A stretch of DNA of 64,000 nucleotides from Photobacterium gaetbulicola Gung47 (GCA_000940995.1 CP005973.1:1860001-1924000); one strand, 5' to 3'; counted from the first letter of the stretch, positions 19,099 to 28,738 are shown. The notes: generated from the sequence alone by a model not told the origin. Made by a program: numbers and translations.

Positions 19099-19897
19099 GG
19101 AACCGTCTCCGACCTGAAGTCACACTGCCCATCTGTGTTTCTATCAAACCACAGATCCGAGGATACTCGGTATTGAGGAAGAAGTGCTCGCCGTCGAACC
19201 CCGTGAGCAAAAACGCCTGTTGGGTATATTTTTGCCAGCCTTCGATATCGTCCCTATCGGCAACCACATCGGCACGGCCGTATAGCGCATGGATAGGACA
19301 GCTGACTGTCTGGGATGGATCAAAACGATGGGTCTCATGCATCTTGAAGTCACCGCGAAGCATTGGCAACAGCAGCAGTATTGTCTCTCTGTGCTCAAGA
19401 ATCTGTGGTACCGTTCCACCGTAATCATACAACTCACTGACAAACTCAGACTCAGGCAGAGCATGGAGCTGTCGCTTCTTGCTCTTCCTTTCAGGAGAAC
19501 GGAAGCCTGATACGACCAAGAGTTCAGGTGAGCAACCGTAATGTTTTTCCATATAACGGGTCAGCTCAAAAGCAATCAACGCCCCCATGCTGTGGCCGAA
19601 GAACACGCATGGCTTATCCATCAGAGCCTTTACTATCGGCGCCAGCGTTTCAATCAACAATTCAAGATCAGTTATCACTGGCTCGGAGAACCTAGCCTCC
19701 CTCCCCGGCAGCTTCAACGCCCACACTTCCGTCTGAGACAGATGCGCAGTCCACTGGCGGTAGATGTTGGCTCCACCTCCCGAGAAAGGAAAACAAATCA
19801 ACCGGTAATCTCCATTGTCGTGATTTGTGAAGTTGGCAAACCACGTATCGATAGCTTGCTCGGGCTTTGCATTGACAACTTTCAACTGAGCTTTCAT
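19091..19897 (-). CDS. Type II thioesterase (alpha/beta hydrolase)
   Basis: 268 residues from ATG 19897; upstream in-frame starts at 19912 and 19945 are possible because no ribosome-binding site is decisive. The layout is that of stand-alone editing thioesterases of NRPS/PKS systems: CFPFSGGGAN near 36-44, LPGREAR at 63-69, nucleophile GHSMGA (Ser103), and DGEHFFL with the catalytic His near the C-terminus. It removes wrong or stalled acyl groups from carrier domains, and may release product since the intact megasynthase has no thioesterase domain of its own. Coupled to the PPTase gene. Confidence 0.88.
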   Translation of the reverse strand: MKAQLKVVNAKPEQAIDTWFANFTNHDNGDYRLICFPFSGGGANIYRQWTAHLSQTEVWALKLPGREARFSEPVITDLELLIETLAPIVKALMDKPCVFFGHSMGALIAFELTRYMEKHYGCSPELLVVSGFRSPERKSKKRQLHALPESEFVSELYDYGGTVPQILEHRETILLLLPMLRGDFKMHETHRFDPSQTVSCPIHALYGRADVVADRDDIEGWQKYTQQAFLLTGFDGEHFFLNTEYPRICGLIETQMGSVTSGRRRFRA

Positions 19898-20095
19898 TTT
19901 AACTTTCAACATCCTATGTTTAATGTCACTGTTCAGATTCCACAAATTGATTGGGATAGCGGGCTATTTCTTCAATAGCCCTGGCCGGAAAATGCCACTT
20001 GTAGTGCGATAAGTCTTAGTGATTAACCGACGATTATCATGGTATGAGCAGGAGGTCATATTCAATCAAAGCGCCGGGCTCTTCACCTTTCTCTT

Positions 20096-21205
20096 CTATA
20101 CCATAGCCAACAACTGAGATTGCTCACTCTCACTGTGGGCTTCTGCCAGTACTGCCGACAATGTCCGCGCCACCTCTCTAACATAGGGGGCAACAACCAT
20201 TGTCATATGGGTCCCTGGCACCATACGGCATTCGAGATCCGTCGCAACATGATCCCAACCAAAGGTCGGGGTCTTGATATCCGGATGCTCTTTGTAGCCG
20301 GTAAACTCGTAATCATCCAAATCCTGCACCCGAATAAGCTTCACTTTTCCATGGTACGGCTGGGGCTGGTATTGACGCTCGGCACTGTCGGCGCCCCTGA
20401 ACATATCAATAATTTGCTCCAGTTGCTCACGGGCCGCCCCGTTCTCAGACATCTCATTGATACTGCTGGCTTTTTCTAGTACTCGTTCGAACTGGGCCTC
20501 TGGCTCTAGTCCATTGAGTTCATTCGGATCAATATCCAAGCTATTGCCAAAGATCTGACCGATCCCACGTCCGAGGAATGTCATCACCCCTGACAAGGCA
20601 GCGGCGACATATTCACCAATACTGTGCCCGATCATCGCCTTCGGCTTGATCCCGAGACTCATCAATAACTTGGCTAAGGCATATTCGACAACAAACAAGG
20701 CAGGCTGGGTTAACCGTGTCTGGTTGAGTTCGGCGGCAGAGCCTGACGCCGAGCTAAATAGCACGTCACGAATCCCCTGTCAGGCTTGCTCAACCAACAG
20801 CTCCTTGGCCATACCGGGATACTGGCTCCCCTGACCGGAAAACATGAAAACGATATCAGGTTTATGGTCAGATAACCCTCCGTCAATCTGATCTTTATGC
20901 CACTGCTTACCTATAATGGAAGCTATATCGTCTTTTTCGCTGACCGCAAAGGCGGCACGGTATTCAAATGGCTTACGCCCGACCTGCAGGGTATAGGCAG
21001 CATCGTCCAAATTCAGCGCTTTATTCGCCCTGAAATAATCAGCAAGATCCTCACAACGCGTCTTCAGTGCCGAGGCGGTTCTCGCTGAGCAGAGCAGAAA
21101 CTGCGTTTGCCTGGATGGTTCCGAGGCGGCCTCGGGTGAAGCTTGCTCCAACACAATAGGGCCATTAGTCCCACCGATACCGAATGAACTGCCCCCGCAG
21201 TATCT
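20096..21205 (-). pseudogene. Broken PKS remnant: KS end, AT fragment, thioesterase end
   Basis: Reading the minus strand: the end of a ketosynthase (SSFGIGGTN), the start of an acyltransferase (FMFSGQGSQYPGMAKELL), then an in-frame TGA at 20780-20782. The same frame continues with AT sequence (AMIGHSIGEYVAAALSGVM) and jumps directly to thioesterase C-terminal sequence (GYKEHPD, HMTMVVAPYVREVA). So three lesions are visible: loss of everything upstream of the KS end, one nonsense codon, and an internal deletion removing most of the AT, any carrier, and the thioesterase nucleophile half. It once encoded the terminal part of a PKS with a releasing thioesterase. Its AT resembles the intact megasynthase AT (ALFIVQYSLA versus ALFVVEYALA). 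Confidence 0.85.
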
Positions 21206-21251
21206 ACCCAGGGCGTTAAATTGTCTCGCTATTGAGACGAGGAAACTGCTG

Positions 21252-21475
21252 GGGCAACAGTCCAATGGAGAGGTTCTTCAGAAGCTTAAAACAGAACGGA
21301 TTTCAGTAACGGGCTATCGGAGTGTTGCTGAAGCTCGACAAGAAATCATTCGATACATAATCGGTTATTAAAGTCAGCTTAGGCAGCATCACTATAATGG
21401 AGGGCTGACACCGAATGAGTCTGAAAGGCGTTACTGGAATAACTATAAAACCGTGGCCAATTTAAGTTGACCATA
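21252..21475 (+). mobile_element. IS3-family transposase 3' remnant
   Basis: My plus-strand translation gives GEVLQKLKTERISVTGYRS, then EARQEIIRYIIGY, one in-frame TAA, and HHYNGGLTPNESERRYW to a stop. This is the C-terminal end of an IS3-family OrfB integrase. The rest of the element is missing. It abuts the truncated 5' side of the PKS remnant, so IS-mediated deletion probably broke that gene. The terminal repeat is near TTTAAGTTGACCA (21461-21473). Confidence 0.75.
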
Positions 21476-21566
21476 CAGATGTCACGGAATAGTTCTTTTG
21501 ACAGAAAGGGAAACGCTGAAAAGCATGCATTACAACGACGATAAAAACGATATGCCGATACCGATC

Positions 21567-21594
21567 AAAAAAGCCAGCACATCAGTACTGGCTT
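21567..21594 (-). terminator. Intrinsic terminator of heparinase-fold lyase gene
   Basis: On the minus strand AAGCCAGTAC...GTGCTGGCTT is followed by TTTTTTG, about 30 bp after the lyase stop codon. Confidence 0.8.
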
Positions 21595-21625
21595 CCCTCG
21601 ATTGGCTGGGTTTTACTCAACGTTA

Positions 21626-23635
21626 TCAGTCGTGACGCAACACGTGGTATTCCATACCACTATCCGTGAAGGCCACTTTGATTGAATGCGCTTCACCGCC
21701 CCGGCTCAGGCTGATATAGGCACTGTCTCCGACCCATTGGACATCGACATTTTCGAGTGCTCGAGCACTATCCAGATCATGGATCACCGCGGCTTTGTAG
21801 TGGGTATTCTTACTTCTCAACAGCATGTAAGACAGGTTGCTAGTTGCAGGGTTATCCGGCGCTTGCCCGGTCAGCAGCTCCCCTTGCGCAACAACATAGC
21901 AGTGGTACGGCGCTTGCCCTTCAATGTCAAACTGCTGTGCTGATACGCCAGATACGGGTTGCACCTTGCAGTCGGTCATACGTGCAAGCGGCCCCTGCAA
22001 TGGGTTGTCGCACTCAACTGCGGCCGGATGTACCTGATGCTGGCCGCGCACATGCCAGACTAAATCCAGTTGCTGGGCGTGCGGGTTTTCTACCTGGTTG
22101 ATTTCAATCGCCGTATGGCCGAGCCAAATCACGCTACGGCGGAAAGTAACGTCCCGGTAGGCATCTTCATCCCACTGAACCAGCGTATGGCTGTCCAAGC
22201 CTGGGTGGGCTTTAGACCAATCGACAATAGTATCGAGGCAAGTGACGCCATCATGCTCTTCGAAGCTCAGTACCTGCGGTATTGCCGGTGGCTGGTTTTG
22301 CTGATTAACCGCAAGGGTATTGTGGGTCACGGTATTTTTATAATAACCATAATGCAGCTCGGCACCGTACCCAGTTGTACCCAGATCCGGCAAAATTTCC
22401 TTGCCGTCACGGCAAATGATAATACCTAACCGATCATAGTGATCATGCTCGCCGCCATACGGAGTGTGCTTAACCAGCAGCATATTGCTGCGCTGCTGAT
22501 CTTTGCAGATAGTTATCCCAACGTCCGGCGCATGGATTGGCTGGGTTGCCAAAGGCTCAGCAGCAGGCAGCTCCTCAACACCGTAAAGCAAGGCATCGAT
22601 ATTGTCCCGGCTCTTGTTTTGATAAATACTCGCCAACGCTGAAGCAAACAATGGATGTTTGAATTCACTGTAGGCGTACTCGAACAAGTGAGAGTGAGTA
22701 AGGACTTCCTGACCGGCAATGCAATCGTTCAAGCGAGGGAAACGGCCATCGATCTGCACGAGCTGCAGTGGAAAAGCGAGCATCTGGAAAAAACTAGGAT
22801 GATCTTTTAGCGAATACTCACTGCCACGCGCCATCATCTCGTAGCCCATAAGAGCCTGCAACGCGTAATAGTGATAATGGATAGAACCTTCGAACCACAG
22901 TCCTTCGCCGATAATGCCATGCTCCAGCTGATAGCGAAGACCGTAGGGGCTATTTACAGCAAAATCAATAAACCGCTGCTCATCAAGCAACAAACCAATC
23001 ACACCAATAGTTGAGCTGATCTTCATTTCGTGGTTATGGAGCTGATCACTGCGGTGCTGCATCATGAACTCCGCCCCTTCACGCAACAAGTTCTGTTCGA
23101 TGTGACCACGCTCTGCTTCTGTCAGCGCTTCCCGAACAAAGTCATAGCCACGGGCAAAGTCCATATGGCAGTTGGCTTCACACAAGGTCTGGGCATTAGC
23201 TTTACCTGGACCATTGTACGGGATACCGCCGTGCTCTTCGTAGTCGGGGTAATGATCCGCATAGGCCATCAAAATATCACGAACTTTAGCTAAATATTGT
23301 TGTTCACCCGTCAAGTGCCACAGTAGCCCCAGTTCATTACAGGCTTTGGAGTTTAGCCCATTAAGCCAGCGCCACCATGCGCCATCGTACGGTTCGCCGG
23401 TAAATACCTTACCGTCTACCGGACAACGATGCTCCAACGGACTATTACGTTGCCAATCAAGGCGAACACCGTGTTCTGGACAGAAGTAGTATAAATTCCA
23501 TGTCGCCCGTGAATCTGGCGGAACCAAGGTCTCCGATGTCAAAACTGTCTGATTGTTCTGGATCAAATTATCAATGATCGCTGAGCAATCCTTGGTTTTG
23601 ATCTTAGTCATTTCTTCGCTAGAAAACTGAAGCAT
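21626..23635 (-). CDS. Heparinase II/III-fold polysaccharide lyase in the KdgR regulon
   Basis: 669 residues, no signal peptide, so probably cytoplasmic. An N-terminal alpha-toroid domain starts with a Cys/His-rich segment (YYFCPEHG ... HRCPVDG, possibly metal-binding) and holds LHNHEMK (Asn-His pair) and GSIHYHYYAL. The C-terminal beta-sandwich part has GGEHDHYDRLG and TVTHNTLAVN. These are the Asn/His/Tyr motifs of heparinase II/III-fold lyases (relatives include PL12, PL15, PL17, PL35). It should beta-eliminate uronate oligomers to monomers. A KdgR-type site lies 19 bp before its start, linking it to pectin-type catabolism, although known lyases of this fold act on alginate or glycosaminoglycans. 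Exact family unresolved. Confidence 0.8.
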   Translation of the reverse strand: MLQFSSEEMTKIKTKDCSAIIDNLIQNNQTVLTSETLVPPDSRATWNLYYFCPEHGVRLDWQRNSPLEHRCPVDGKVFTGEPYDGAWWRWLNGLNSKACNELGLLWHLTGEQQYLAKVRDILMAYADHYPDYEEHGGIPYNGPGKANAQTLCEANCHMDFARGYDFVREALTEAERGHIEQNLLREGAEFMMQHRSDQLHNHEMKISSTIGVIGLLLDEQRFIDFAVNSPYGLRYQLEHGIIGEGLWFEGSIHYHYYALQALMGYEMMARGSEYSLKDHPSFFQMLAFPLQLVQIDGRFPRLNDCIAGQEVLTHSHLFEYAYSEFKHPLFASALASIYQNKSRDNIDALLYGVEELPAAEPLATQPIHAPDVGITICKDQQRSNMLLVKHTPYGGEHDHYDRLGIIICRDGKEILPDLGTTGYGAELHYGYYKNTVTHNTLAVNQQNQPPAIPQVLSFEEHDGVTCLDTIVDWSKAHPGLDSHTLVQWDEDAYRDVTFRRSVIWLGHTAIEINQVENPHAQQLDLVWHVRGQHQVHPAAVECDNPLQGPLARMTDCKVQPVSGVSAQQFDIEGQAPYHCYVVAQGELLTGQAPDNPATSNLSYMLLRSKNTHYKAAVIHDLDSARALENVDVQWVGDSAYISLSRGGEAHSIKVAFTDSGMEYHVLRHD

Positions 23636-23653
23636 GAAATACCCGATTTTTTA

Positions 23654-23668
23654 TGAACCACCGTTTCA
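23654..23668. promoter_or_regulatory. KdgR-type operator before lyase gene
   Basis: TGAACCACCGTTTCA, 11 of 12 arm positions of TGAAAC-N3-GTTTCA. It lies in the 5' untranslated/promoter region of the minus-strand lyase, a position that suits repression. Confidence 0.7.
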
Positions 23669-23845
23669 ATTATACACAAACAGCATCGGATGTTGGTAAA
23701 ATTTACGCAAAGATAAAGTAAGATCACACTCCAGAAATCGCACTTAAGCCTACGCATATCAATAGCTTTTACGCCTCACCCCGCTAAGCTGTTGTTATTA
23801 AATGACTATCAAAAGCTAAACACGAAACAATACAACCAACAAAAA

Positions 23846-23860
23846 CAAAATCACGTTTCA
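23846..23860. promoter_or_regulatory. Possible KdgR-type operator before SLC5 gene
   Basis: CAAAATCACGTTTCA: one perfect half (GTTTCA) and a degenerate half. It lies about 140 bp upstream of the symporter start. A CRP half-site (TGATCACA at 23880-23887) lies between them. Confidence 0.5.
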
Positions 23861-23995
23861 TTTTTTTCCTAAATGGATTTTGATCACAGTTTTATCGCTC
23901 AATAACACATAAAATTCGCCACATAAGATTTTCAACTATGAATCGCAACAGCCCAATCATCGATTGCAATGGTTGGCATAAGCAAAGAGAGCACT

Positions 23996-25771
23996 ATGAA
24001 TACAGAGATTATGGTAATAGGCGGCTACTTTATGCTGATGATTTTCATCAGTCTCGCCTTTAAAAAAATGGCCAGTAACTCTTCTAGCGACTACTTCCGT
24101 GGGGGCGGCAGGATGCTGTGGTGGATGGTGGGGGCAACCGCCTTCATGACCCAGTTCTCGGCATGGACCTTCACCGGGGCCGCAGGTAAAGGCTTTAACG
24201 ATGGTTTTATGGCCACGGCAGTATTCTTTGGTAACACCCTTGCCTACGGTGTTTCCTACCTTTATTTTGCAAAGCGTTTCCGCCAGACCCGCGTTGATAC
24301 CCCAACCCAGGCCGTACGCAACCGCTTTGGTACAACCAATGAGCAGTTCTTTACCTGGGCGATTATCCCTCTGAGTGTATTGAATGCCGGTGTGTGGCTA
24401 AATGGCCTATCGATCTTCGTGGGTGCCGTGTTTGGCTTCGACATGACAACAACCATTTGGATCACTGGTCTTGCCGTACTGGCTATCTCGCTACTAAGTG
24501 GCGCATGGGGTGTAGTGGCATCGGACTTCGTTCAGACTCTGGTTGTTGCCATCATTTCTATTGCTTGTGCTGTTGTCGCCCTTATCAAAGTCGGTGGCCC
24601 GGGTGAAATTGTCGCCAACTTCCCATCTGACTTCATGATGGGTCCTGATATGAACTACGGCCTGATCTTTGTGGGTACCTTCCTGTTCTTCGTGGTTAAG
24701 CAGCTACAAAGTATCAACAACATGCAGGATTCTTACCGCTTCCTGAATGCCAAAGACTCCAAAAATGCCAGCAAAGCAGCACTGATGGCGATGGGCCTAA
24801 TGGCTGTGGGTAGCATCATCTGGTTCATCCCGCCTTGGGCCTCTGCCATCCTATACCCTGAAGCGGCAACGCAATACGCAGCTCTTGGTAACAAGGCTTC
24901 AGATGCGGTTTACCTTGTCTTTGCTGAAAATGCGATGCCACTGGGTACAGTTGGTCTGCTTGTTGCGGGTCTATTTGCTGCGACCATGTCTTCAATGGAC
25001 TCAGCGCTAAACCGAAACTCGGGCATTTTTGTTCGCAGCTTTTGGACCCCAGTGATCTGCAAGAACAAACCAACCAGCGAAAAATCACAGCTACGTGTTG
25101 GCCAGATTGTATGTGTGGCAAACGGCATCGTGGTTATCATGATGGCCCAGCTATTTAGCAGCCTGAAAGAGCTAAGCCTGTTTGACCTGATGATGACAGT
25201 TTCAACACTGGCTCAGTCACCAATCCTAGTTCCGCTATTTATGGGTATGTTCATCAAGAAAACACCTAAGTGGGCAGCATGGGCAACAGTGGTCTTCGGT
25301 ATGTTCGTCTCTTGGCTATGTATCAATGTCTTCACGCCTCAGGCTCTTGGCCAGCTGCTAGGTATCGAGTTTACCGGTCGTGAAATTGGTGAACTACGCA
25401 CCATGATCACCATTGCAGCTCACCTGTTCCTGACCGCAAGCTTCTTCTGGGCAACTACCCTGTTCTACAAAGAAGAGTCGTTCACCGCAGAAGAGAAAGC
25501 TGAGATCAACACCTTCTTCGAGAACGTTGAAACCGAGTGTGTTGCAGACGACTCTCAGGACGAGTTCGACAAAATGCAGCGTGAGAAACTGGGCACCATC
25601 ACCATGATGATGGGTGTGGGTCTGCTGGCCATGGTACTGGTACCAAACCCACTATGGGGCCGCGCATTGTTCCTAGGCTGTTCGGGCATCATCTTGCTGA
25701 CGGGCTACCTGCTTAAAAAGAGCGCCCAGAGCAAGCCGGAATCAGCGGCGCAACTTGCGACTCAGAGCTAA
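23996..25771 (+). CDS. SLC5-family Na+/solute symporter (uronate or oligo-uronate uptake)
   Basis: 591 residues; ATG 23996 preceded by AAAGAGAG. A typical sodium:solute symporter of 14-15 helices: SSDYFRGGGRMLWWMVGATAF near the N-terminus, FMTQFSAWTFTGAAGKGF, and ATMSSMDSALNRNSGIF with the TM8 serines that build the second sodium site. A hydrophilic loop rich in Glu/Asp precedes the last two helices. It is very similar in plan to the symporters at 41607-43388 and 52959-54725, which belong to the ToaA/ToaB-like group linked to unsaturated uronates from alginate. Its KdgR-regulon setting suggests unsaturated galacturonides as cargo. Confidence 0.88.
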   Translation: MNTEIMVIGGYFMLMIFISLAFKKMASNSSSDYFRGGGRMLWWMVGATAFMTQFSAWTFTGAAGKGFNDGFMATAVFFGNTLAYGVSYLYFAKRFRQTRVDTPTQAVRNRFGTTNEQFFTWAIIPLSVLNAGVWLNGLSIFVGAVFGFDMTTTIWITGLAVLAISLLSGAWGVVASDFVQTLVVAIISIACAVVALIKVGGPGEIVANFPSDFMMGPDMNYGLIFVGTFLFFVVKQLQSINNMQDSYRFLNAKDSKNASKAALMAMGLMAVGSIIWFIPPWASAILYPEAATQYAALGNKASDAVYLVFAENAMPLGTVGLLVAGLFAATMSSMDSALNRNSGIFVRSFWTPVICKNKPTSEKSQLRVGQIVCVANGIVVIMMAQLFSSLKELSLFDLMMTVSTLAQSPILVPLFMGMFIKKTPKWAAWATVVFGMFVSWLCINVFTPQALGQLLGIEFTGREIGELRTMITIAAHLFLTASFFWATTLFYKEESFTAEEKAEINTFFENVETECVADDSQDEFDKMQREKLGTITMMMGVGLLAMVLVPNPLWGRALFLGCSGIILLTGYLLKKSAQSKPESAAQLATQS

Positions 25772-25790
25772 GCGCTAAATATTGCCAACC

Positions 25791-25826
25791 AATGCCGCCT
25801 CATTGACCTGAGGCGGCATTTTATTT
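25791..25826 (+). terminator. Intrinsic terminator of SLC5 gene
   Basis: 12-bp stem AATGCCGCCTCA/TGAGGCGGCATT followed by TTATTTT. Confidence 0.8.
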
Positions 25827-25877
25827 TGACCAAGCTTTCATGCCAGCTAGGCTAACCCCTTCATTGAAGAGTATATT

Positions 25878-27284
25878 ATGAAGAAGCCTTTTCTTGATCA
25901 GCACTTTTTGCTGCACACCCCAACAGCACAACACCTATATCACAGCGTTGCCAAAGACCTTCCGATTATTGATTATCACAACCACCTCAGTGCCCAGGAT
26001 ATCTACCACGATATCCACTACCGCTCTATCGCCGATGCATGGCTCTCCCATGATCATTATGTTTGGCGGGCAATGCGCAGTAACGGGATCGACGAGCGCT
26101 ACATCACAGGTGATACGAGCGATTTCGAGAAATTTGAGAAATGGTGTGAAACCGTTCCTTATTTGATCGGCAACCCTTTCTACCATTGGGCCCACATGGA
26201 GTTGCAGCGCTACTTTGGTATTAACGAACTGATCTGTCCCGAGAACTGTCACCAAATCTGGCAGCAGTGCAATGAACAGATCAGCGGCGACGGTTTTTCA
26301 GCCCGGCAGCTACTAGAGCGAATGAATGTTGAGTCATTGTGTACGACCGATGACCCTTTAAGCGATCTTCGCTATCACCGCCACTTAGCTGAGACGGACT
26401 TCAAGGTAAAGGTACTGCCAACCTTCCGGGCCGACGATGCCTTCAATATCGAAAACAACAAAAAGTTTGTCACCTGGGTGGCCAAGCTTGCCTCGCTAAC
26501 CGATACCAGAATCAACAATATTGAAGATCTCTACCGGGCATTAGAGCAACGCTTTAAATACTTCCATCAACACGGCTGTCGCTTATCAGATCTTGGGCTC
26601 AAAACTGTCCCTTATACCGATGCAACCCCAGATGACGCCAACAGAGCATTCAAAAAGGCCCTTGCAGGCCAGCCATTGTCAAGCCTAGAAGTCGCGCAGT
26701 TCAAGACCCAATTGTTCCAATACCTAGGTCAAAAGAACCATGATCTTGGCTGGGTCATGCAAATACACATCGGGGTACTGCAAGACGCAAACCGCCGCCG
26801 CTTCGAACAACTGGGCGGAGCAACTGGCTTCAGCGCCATTGACGATACCTGTATTGCCCAGCCCCTGAGCAAACTGCTGAGCTCGCTGGATTACCAGCAC
26901 TCCATGCCCAAAACCATCCTGTACTGCCTCAACCCAAAGGACAACTATGTGCTTGGCGCAATGATCGGCGCTTTCCAAGATAGTGACTGTGGGCCGGGCA
27001 AAGTTCAGCTGGGTGCGGCTTGGTGGTTTAACGATCAGAAGGATGGCATCCTAAACCAACTGCAAACTTTGGGGAATCTGGGGGCTCTGGGTCGCTTTGT
27101 AGGCATGCTAACCGACTCCAGAAGTTTTCTTTCCTACCCCCGCCATGAATACTTCCGCCGTATATTGTGCAACGTGATCGGCGAGTGGGTTGAGCTCGGC
27201 GAGCTGCCAGACGATGAGACGTTGTTGGAACGTCTGATCAGCGATATCTGTTACCACAATGCCAAACGCTACTTCGACCTGTAG
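25878..27284 (+). CDS. uxaC: Uronate isomerase
   Basis: 468 residues, full family length. UxaC interconverts D-glucuronate/D-fructuronate and D-galacturonate/D-tagaturonate in the cytoplasm. It belongs to the amidohydrolase superfamily: DYHNHLSAQDIY carries the HxH metal motif and MLTDSRSFLSYPRHEYFRR near the C-terminus is characteristic of UxaC. The usual partners uxaA and uxaB are not in this window, so it must feed reductases elsewhere. It has its own GAAGAG ribosome-binding site and terminator. Confidence 0.93.
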   Translation: MKKPFLDQHFLLHTPTAQHLYHSVAKDLPIIDYHNHLSAQDIYHDIHYRSIADAWLSHDHYVWRAMRSNGIDERYITGDTSDFEKFEKWCETVPYLIGNPFYHWAHMELQRYFGINELICPENCHQIWQQCNEQISGDGFSARQLLERMNVESLCTTDDPLSDLRYHRHLAETDFKVKVLPTFRADDAFNIENNKKFVTWVAKLASLTDTRINNIEDLYRALEQRFKYFHQHGCRLSDLGLKTVPYTDATPDDANRAFKKALAGQPLSSLEVAQFKTQLFQYLGQKNHDLGWVMQIHIGVLQDANRRRFEQLGGATGFSAIDDTCIAQPLSKLLSSLDYQHSMPKTILYCLNPKDNYVLGAMIGAFQDSDCGPGKVQLGAAWWFNDQKDGILNQLQTLGNLGALGRFVGMLTDSRSFLSYPRHEYFRRILCNVIGEWVELGELPDDETLLERLISDICYHNAKRYFDL

Positions 27285-27302
27285 TATCACGAAAGCCCAA
27301 AA

Positions 27303-27333
27303 AAGGCCAAGTCACAGAATGACTTGGCCTTAC
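27303..27333 (+). terminator. Terminator of uxaC
   Basis: AAGGCCAAGTCA/TGACTTGGCCTT hairpin, 18 bp after the stop codon; only a short T run. Confidence 0.7.
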
Positions 27334-27393
27334 TGTCCGCATTGGACTCGCTCAATTTAGCCTATTGTTTGCGTGCATCGACAATGGCCGTTC

Positions 27394-27424
27394 ATAAAAA
27401 AACCCACCGAAGTGGGTTTTTCTT
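27394..27424 (-). terminator. Terminator of ogl
   Basis: AAACCCAC-CGAA-GTGGGTTT hairpin flanked by A and T runs; on the minus strand it ends the ogl transcript. Confidence 0.7.
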
Positions 27425-27461
27425 TCCAGCGTCTGAGGGCAATCGCACTCAACCTTGATCG

Positions 27462-28628
27462 CTATGATCTAAGCTGCTCTGGAATTTCTGCAATATACAG
27501 ACTCGGAACGCCCTCAAAATCACTCGTGAACAACACGCCACTGTCATCAGGCGTAAATGAAGGGTGCGGGTGAGTGATCTGGCGGTCACCATCTAGCACT
27601 TCCCAAGAAGTCGAGTGCTTCGCCAGGCGAGTCGACGTTTTGGTCTTGGTGTTCAAGATGTAAAGGAACGGGTCATTCTCAATGTTATAACCGTCGCTAT
27701 CAGCCACATCCACTGGCGCATCACAGCCATCACCGACCATCAAAGAACCATCGAAGTTACTCATCAAGTGTGAACAGGGCGGCATCACCATGACTTCTTC
27801 ATTTTCAAGCGTCACCGGATCAGCTTTGTAAATGACGCGATCCGTCTGGCCCTTGAAGTAAGAAACATAGGCCATCGCCGAACCGTCTGGGATCCAGAAC
27901 TCGTGAGTACAAGACTCGCCTTCGGCATGCTCTTTGATTTTACGAACGTTCGAACCGTCTTCATTAACCAGCCACATGCGCGCATCCACAAGATCATGCG
28001 GCCCTTCATGGCAGAAGCCAACCGTCGAATCGTCAAAAGGACGGTAGATTGGGTGGCCCAGCCACGCATCATCCTGATGAACAACTTCCAGTTCACCCGT
28101 CTGGATATCAACCTTAATCAAGCGGCACGTTGGGTTGGTATGATAGAAGTCTTGGAATTTCTGCCAATCTGTCAATGGCTTCCAGCACGATTTCAAAATC
28201 TCGATACCGACAAGCTTGGTGCAGTCAGAATTAGCCACCCACGTACCGTAACCTTTCCATTCGCTGTCAACGGTATAGATAACGCTCTCTTCCAGCGTCT
28301 CTAGATCCACCTTCATCAGGTGTAACTCGTTCTTCACATAAAAGAAGCTTTTCTCATCCGTTGAAATGAAACCGCCAAACGTATTGTCGCCTGCGCCTTC
28401 AGTCAGCTGTGTAGCTTGCTGCTTTTCTAGATCCAACAAATAGTAGTTACGATTACCATCGAAGTCACCGGCAAAAAGTAACTTAGTACCATCATTAGTA
28501 AAACACTTTTGGTAAAAGTAGTTACGGTGGCAAGTCATACCTTTCGGGGTAAGGCGAGTCACTTTCACCCCAGTATCACTGTCTTCAAAAACCTCAAAGC
28601 TCAGGTCGATTACGTTACCTTTTGCCAT
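27462..28628 (-). CDS. ogl: Oligogalacturonate lyase, PL22
   Basis: 388 residues, no signal peptide, cytoplasmic. Seven-bladed propeller lyase that splits short (often 4,5-unsaturated) oligogalacturonides to 5-keto-4-deoxyuronate units, the substrate of KdgF/KduD. Family marks include GMTCHRNYFYQKCFT near the N-terminus, FCHEGPHDLVDARMW (His and Arg used in Mn2+ binding and catalysis), SCTHEFWIPDG and QITHPHPSFTPD. It is transcribed away from kduD across an intergenic region with three KdgR-type sites. Confidence 0.95.
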   Translation of the reverse strand: MAKGNVIDLSFEVFEDSDTGVKVTRLTPKGMTCHRNYFYQKCFTNDGTKLLFAGDFDGNRNYYLLDLEKQQATQLTEGAGDNTFGGFISTDEKSFFYVKNELHLMKVDLETLEESVIYTVDSEWKGYGTWVANSDCTKLVGIEILKSCWKPLTDWQKFQDFYHTNPTCRLIKVDIQTGELEVVHQDDAWLGHPIYRPFDDSTVGFCHEGPHDLVDARMWLVNEDGSNVRKIKEHAEGESCTHEFWIPDGSAMAYVSYFKGQTDRVIYKADPVTLENEEVMVMPPCSHLMSNFDGSLMVGDGCDAPVDVADSDGYNIENDPFLYILNTKTKTSTRLAKHSTSWEVLDGDRQITHPHPSFTPDDSGVLFTSDFEGVPSLYIAEIPEQLRS

Positions 28629-28723
28629 TCTATTTCTCCGATATTAAATCAGCCGCCGGGCTGGGATAACCTGTAAGCATAGTACGCAGAGGAACACTTA
28701 CACAGCCCGACCGTCACAATAAT

Positions 28724-28738
28724 CAAAACAATGTTTCA
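28724..28738. promoter_or_regulatory. KdgR-type operator (ogl promoter, site 1)
   Basis: CAAAACAATGTTTCA: 10 of 12 arm positions of TGAAAC-N3-GTTTCA, about 96 bp upstream of ogl. Confidence 0.6.
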
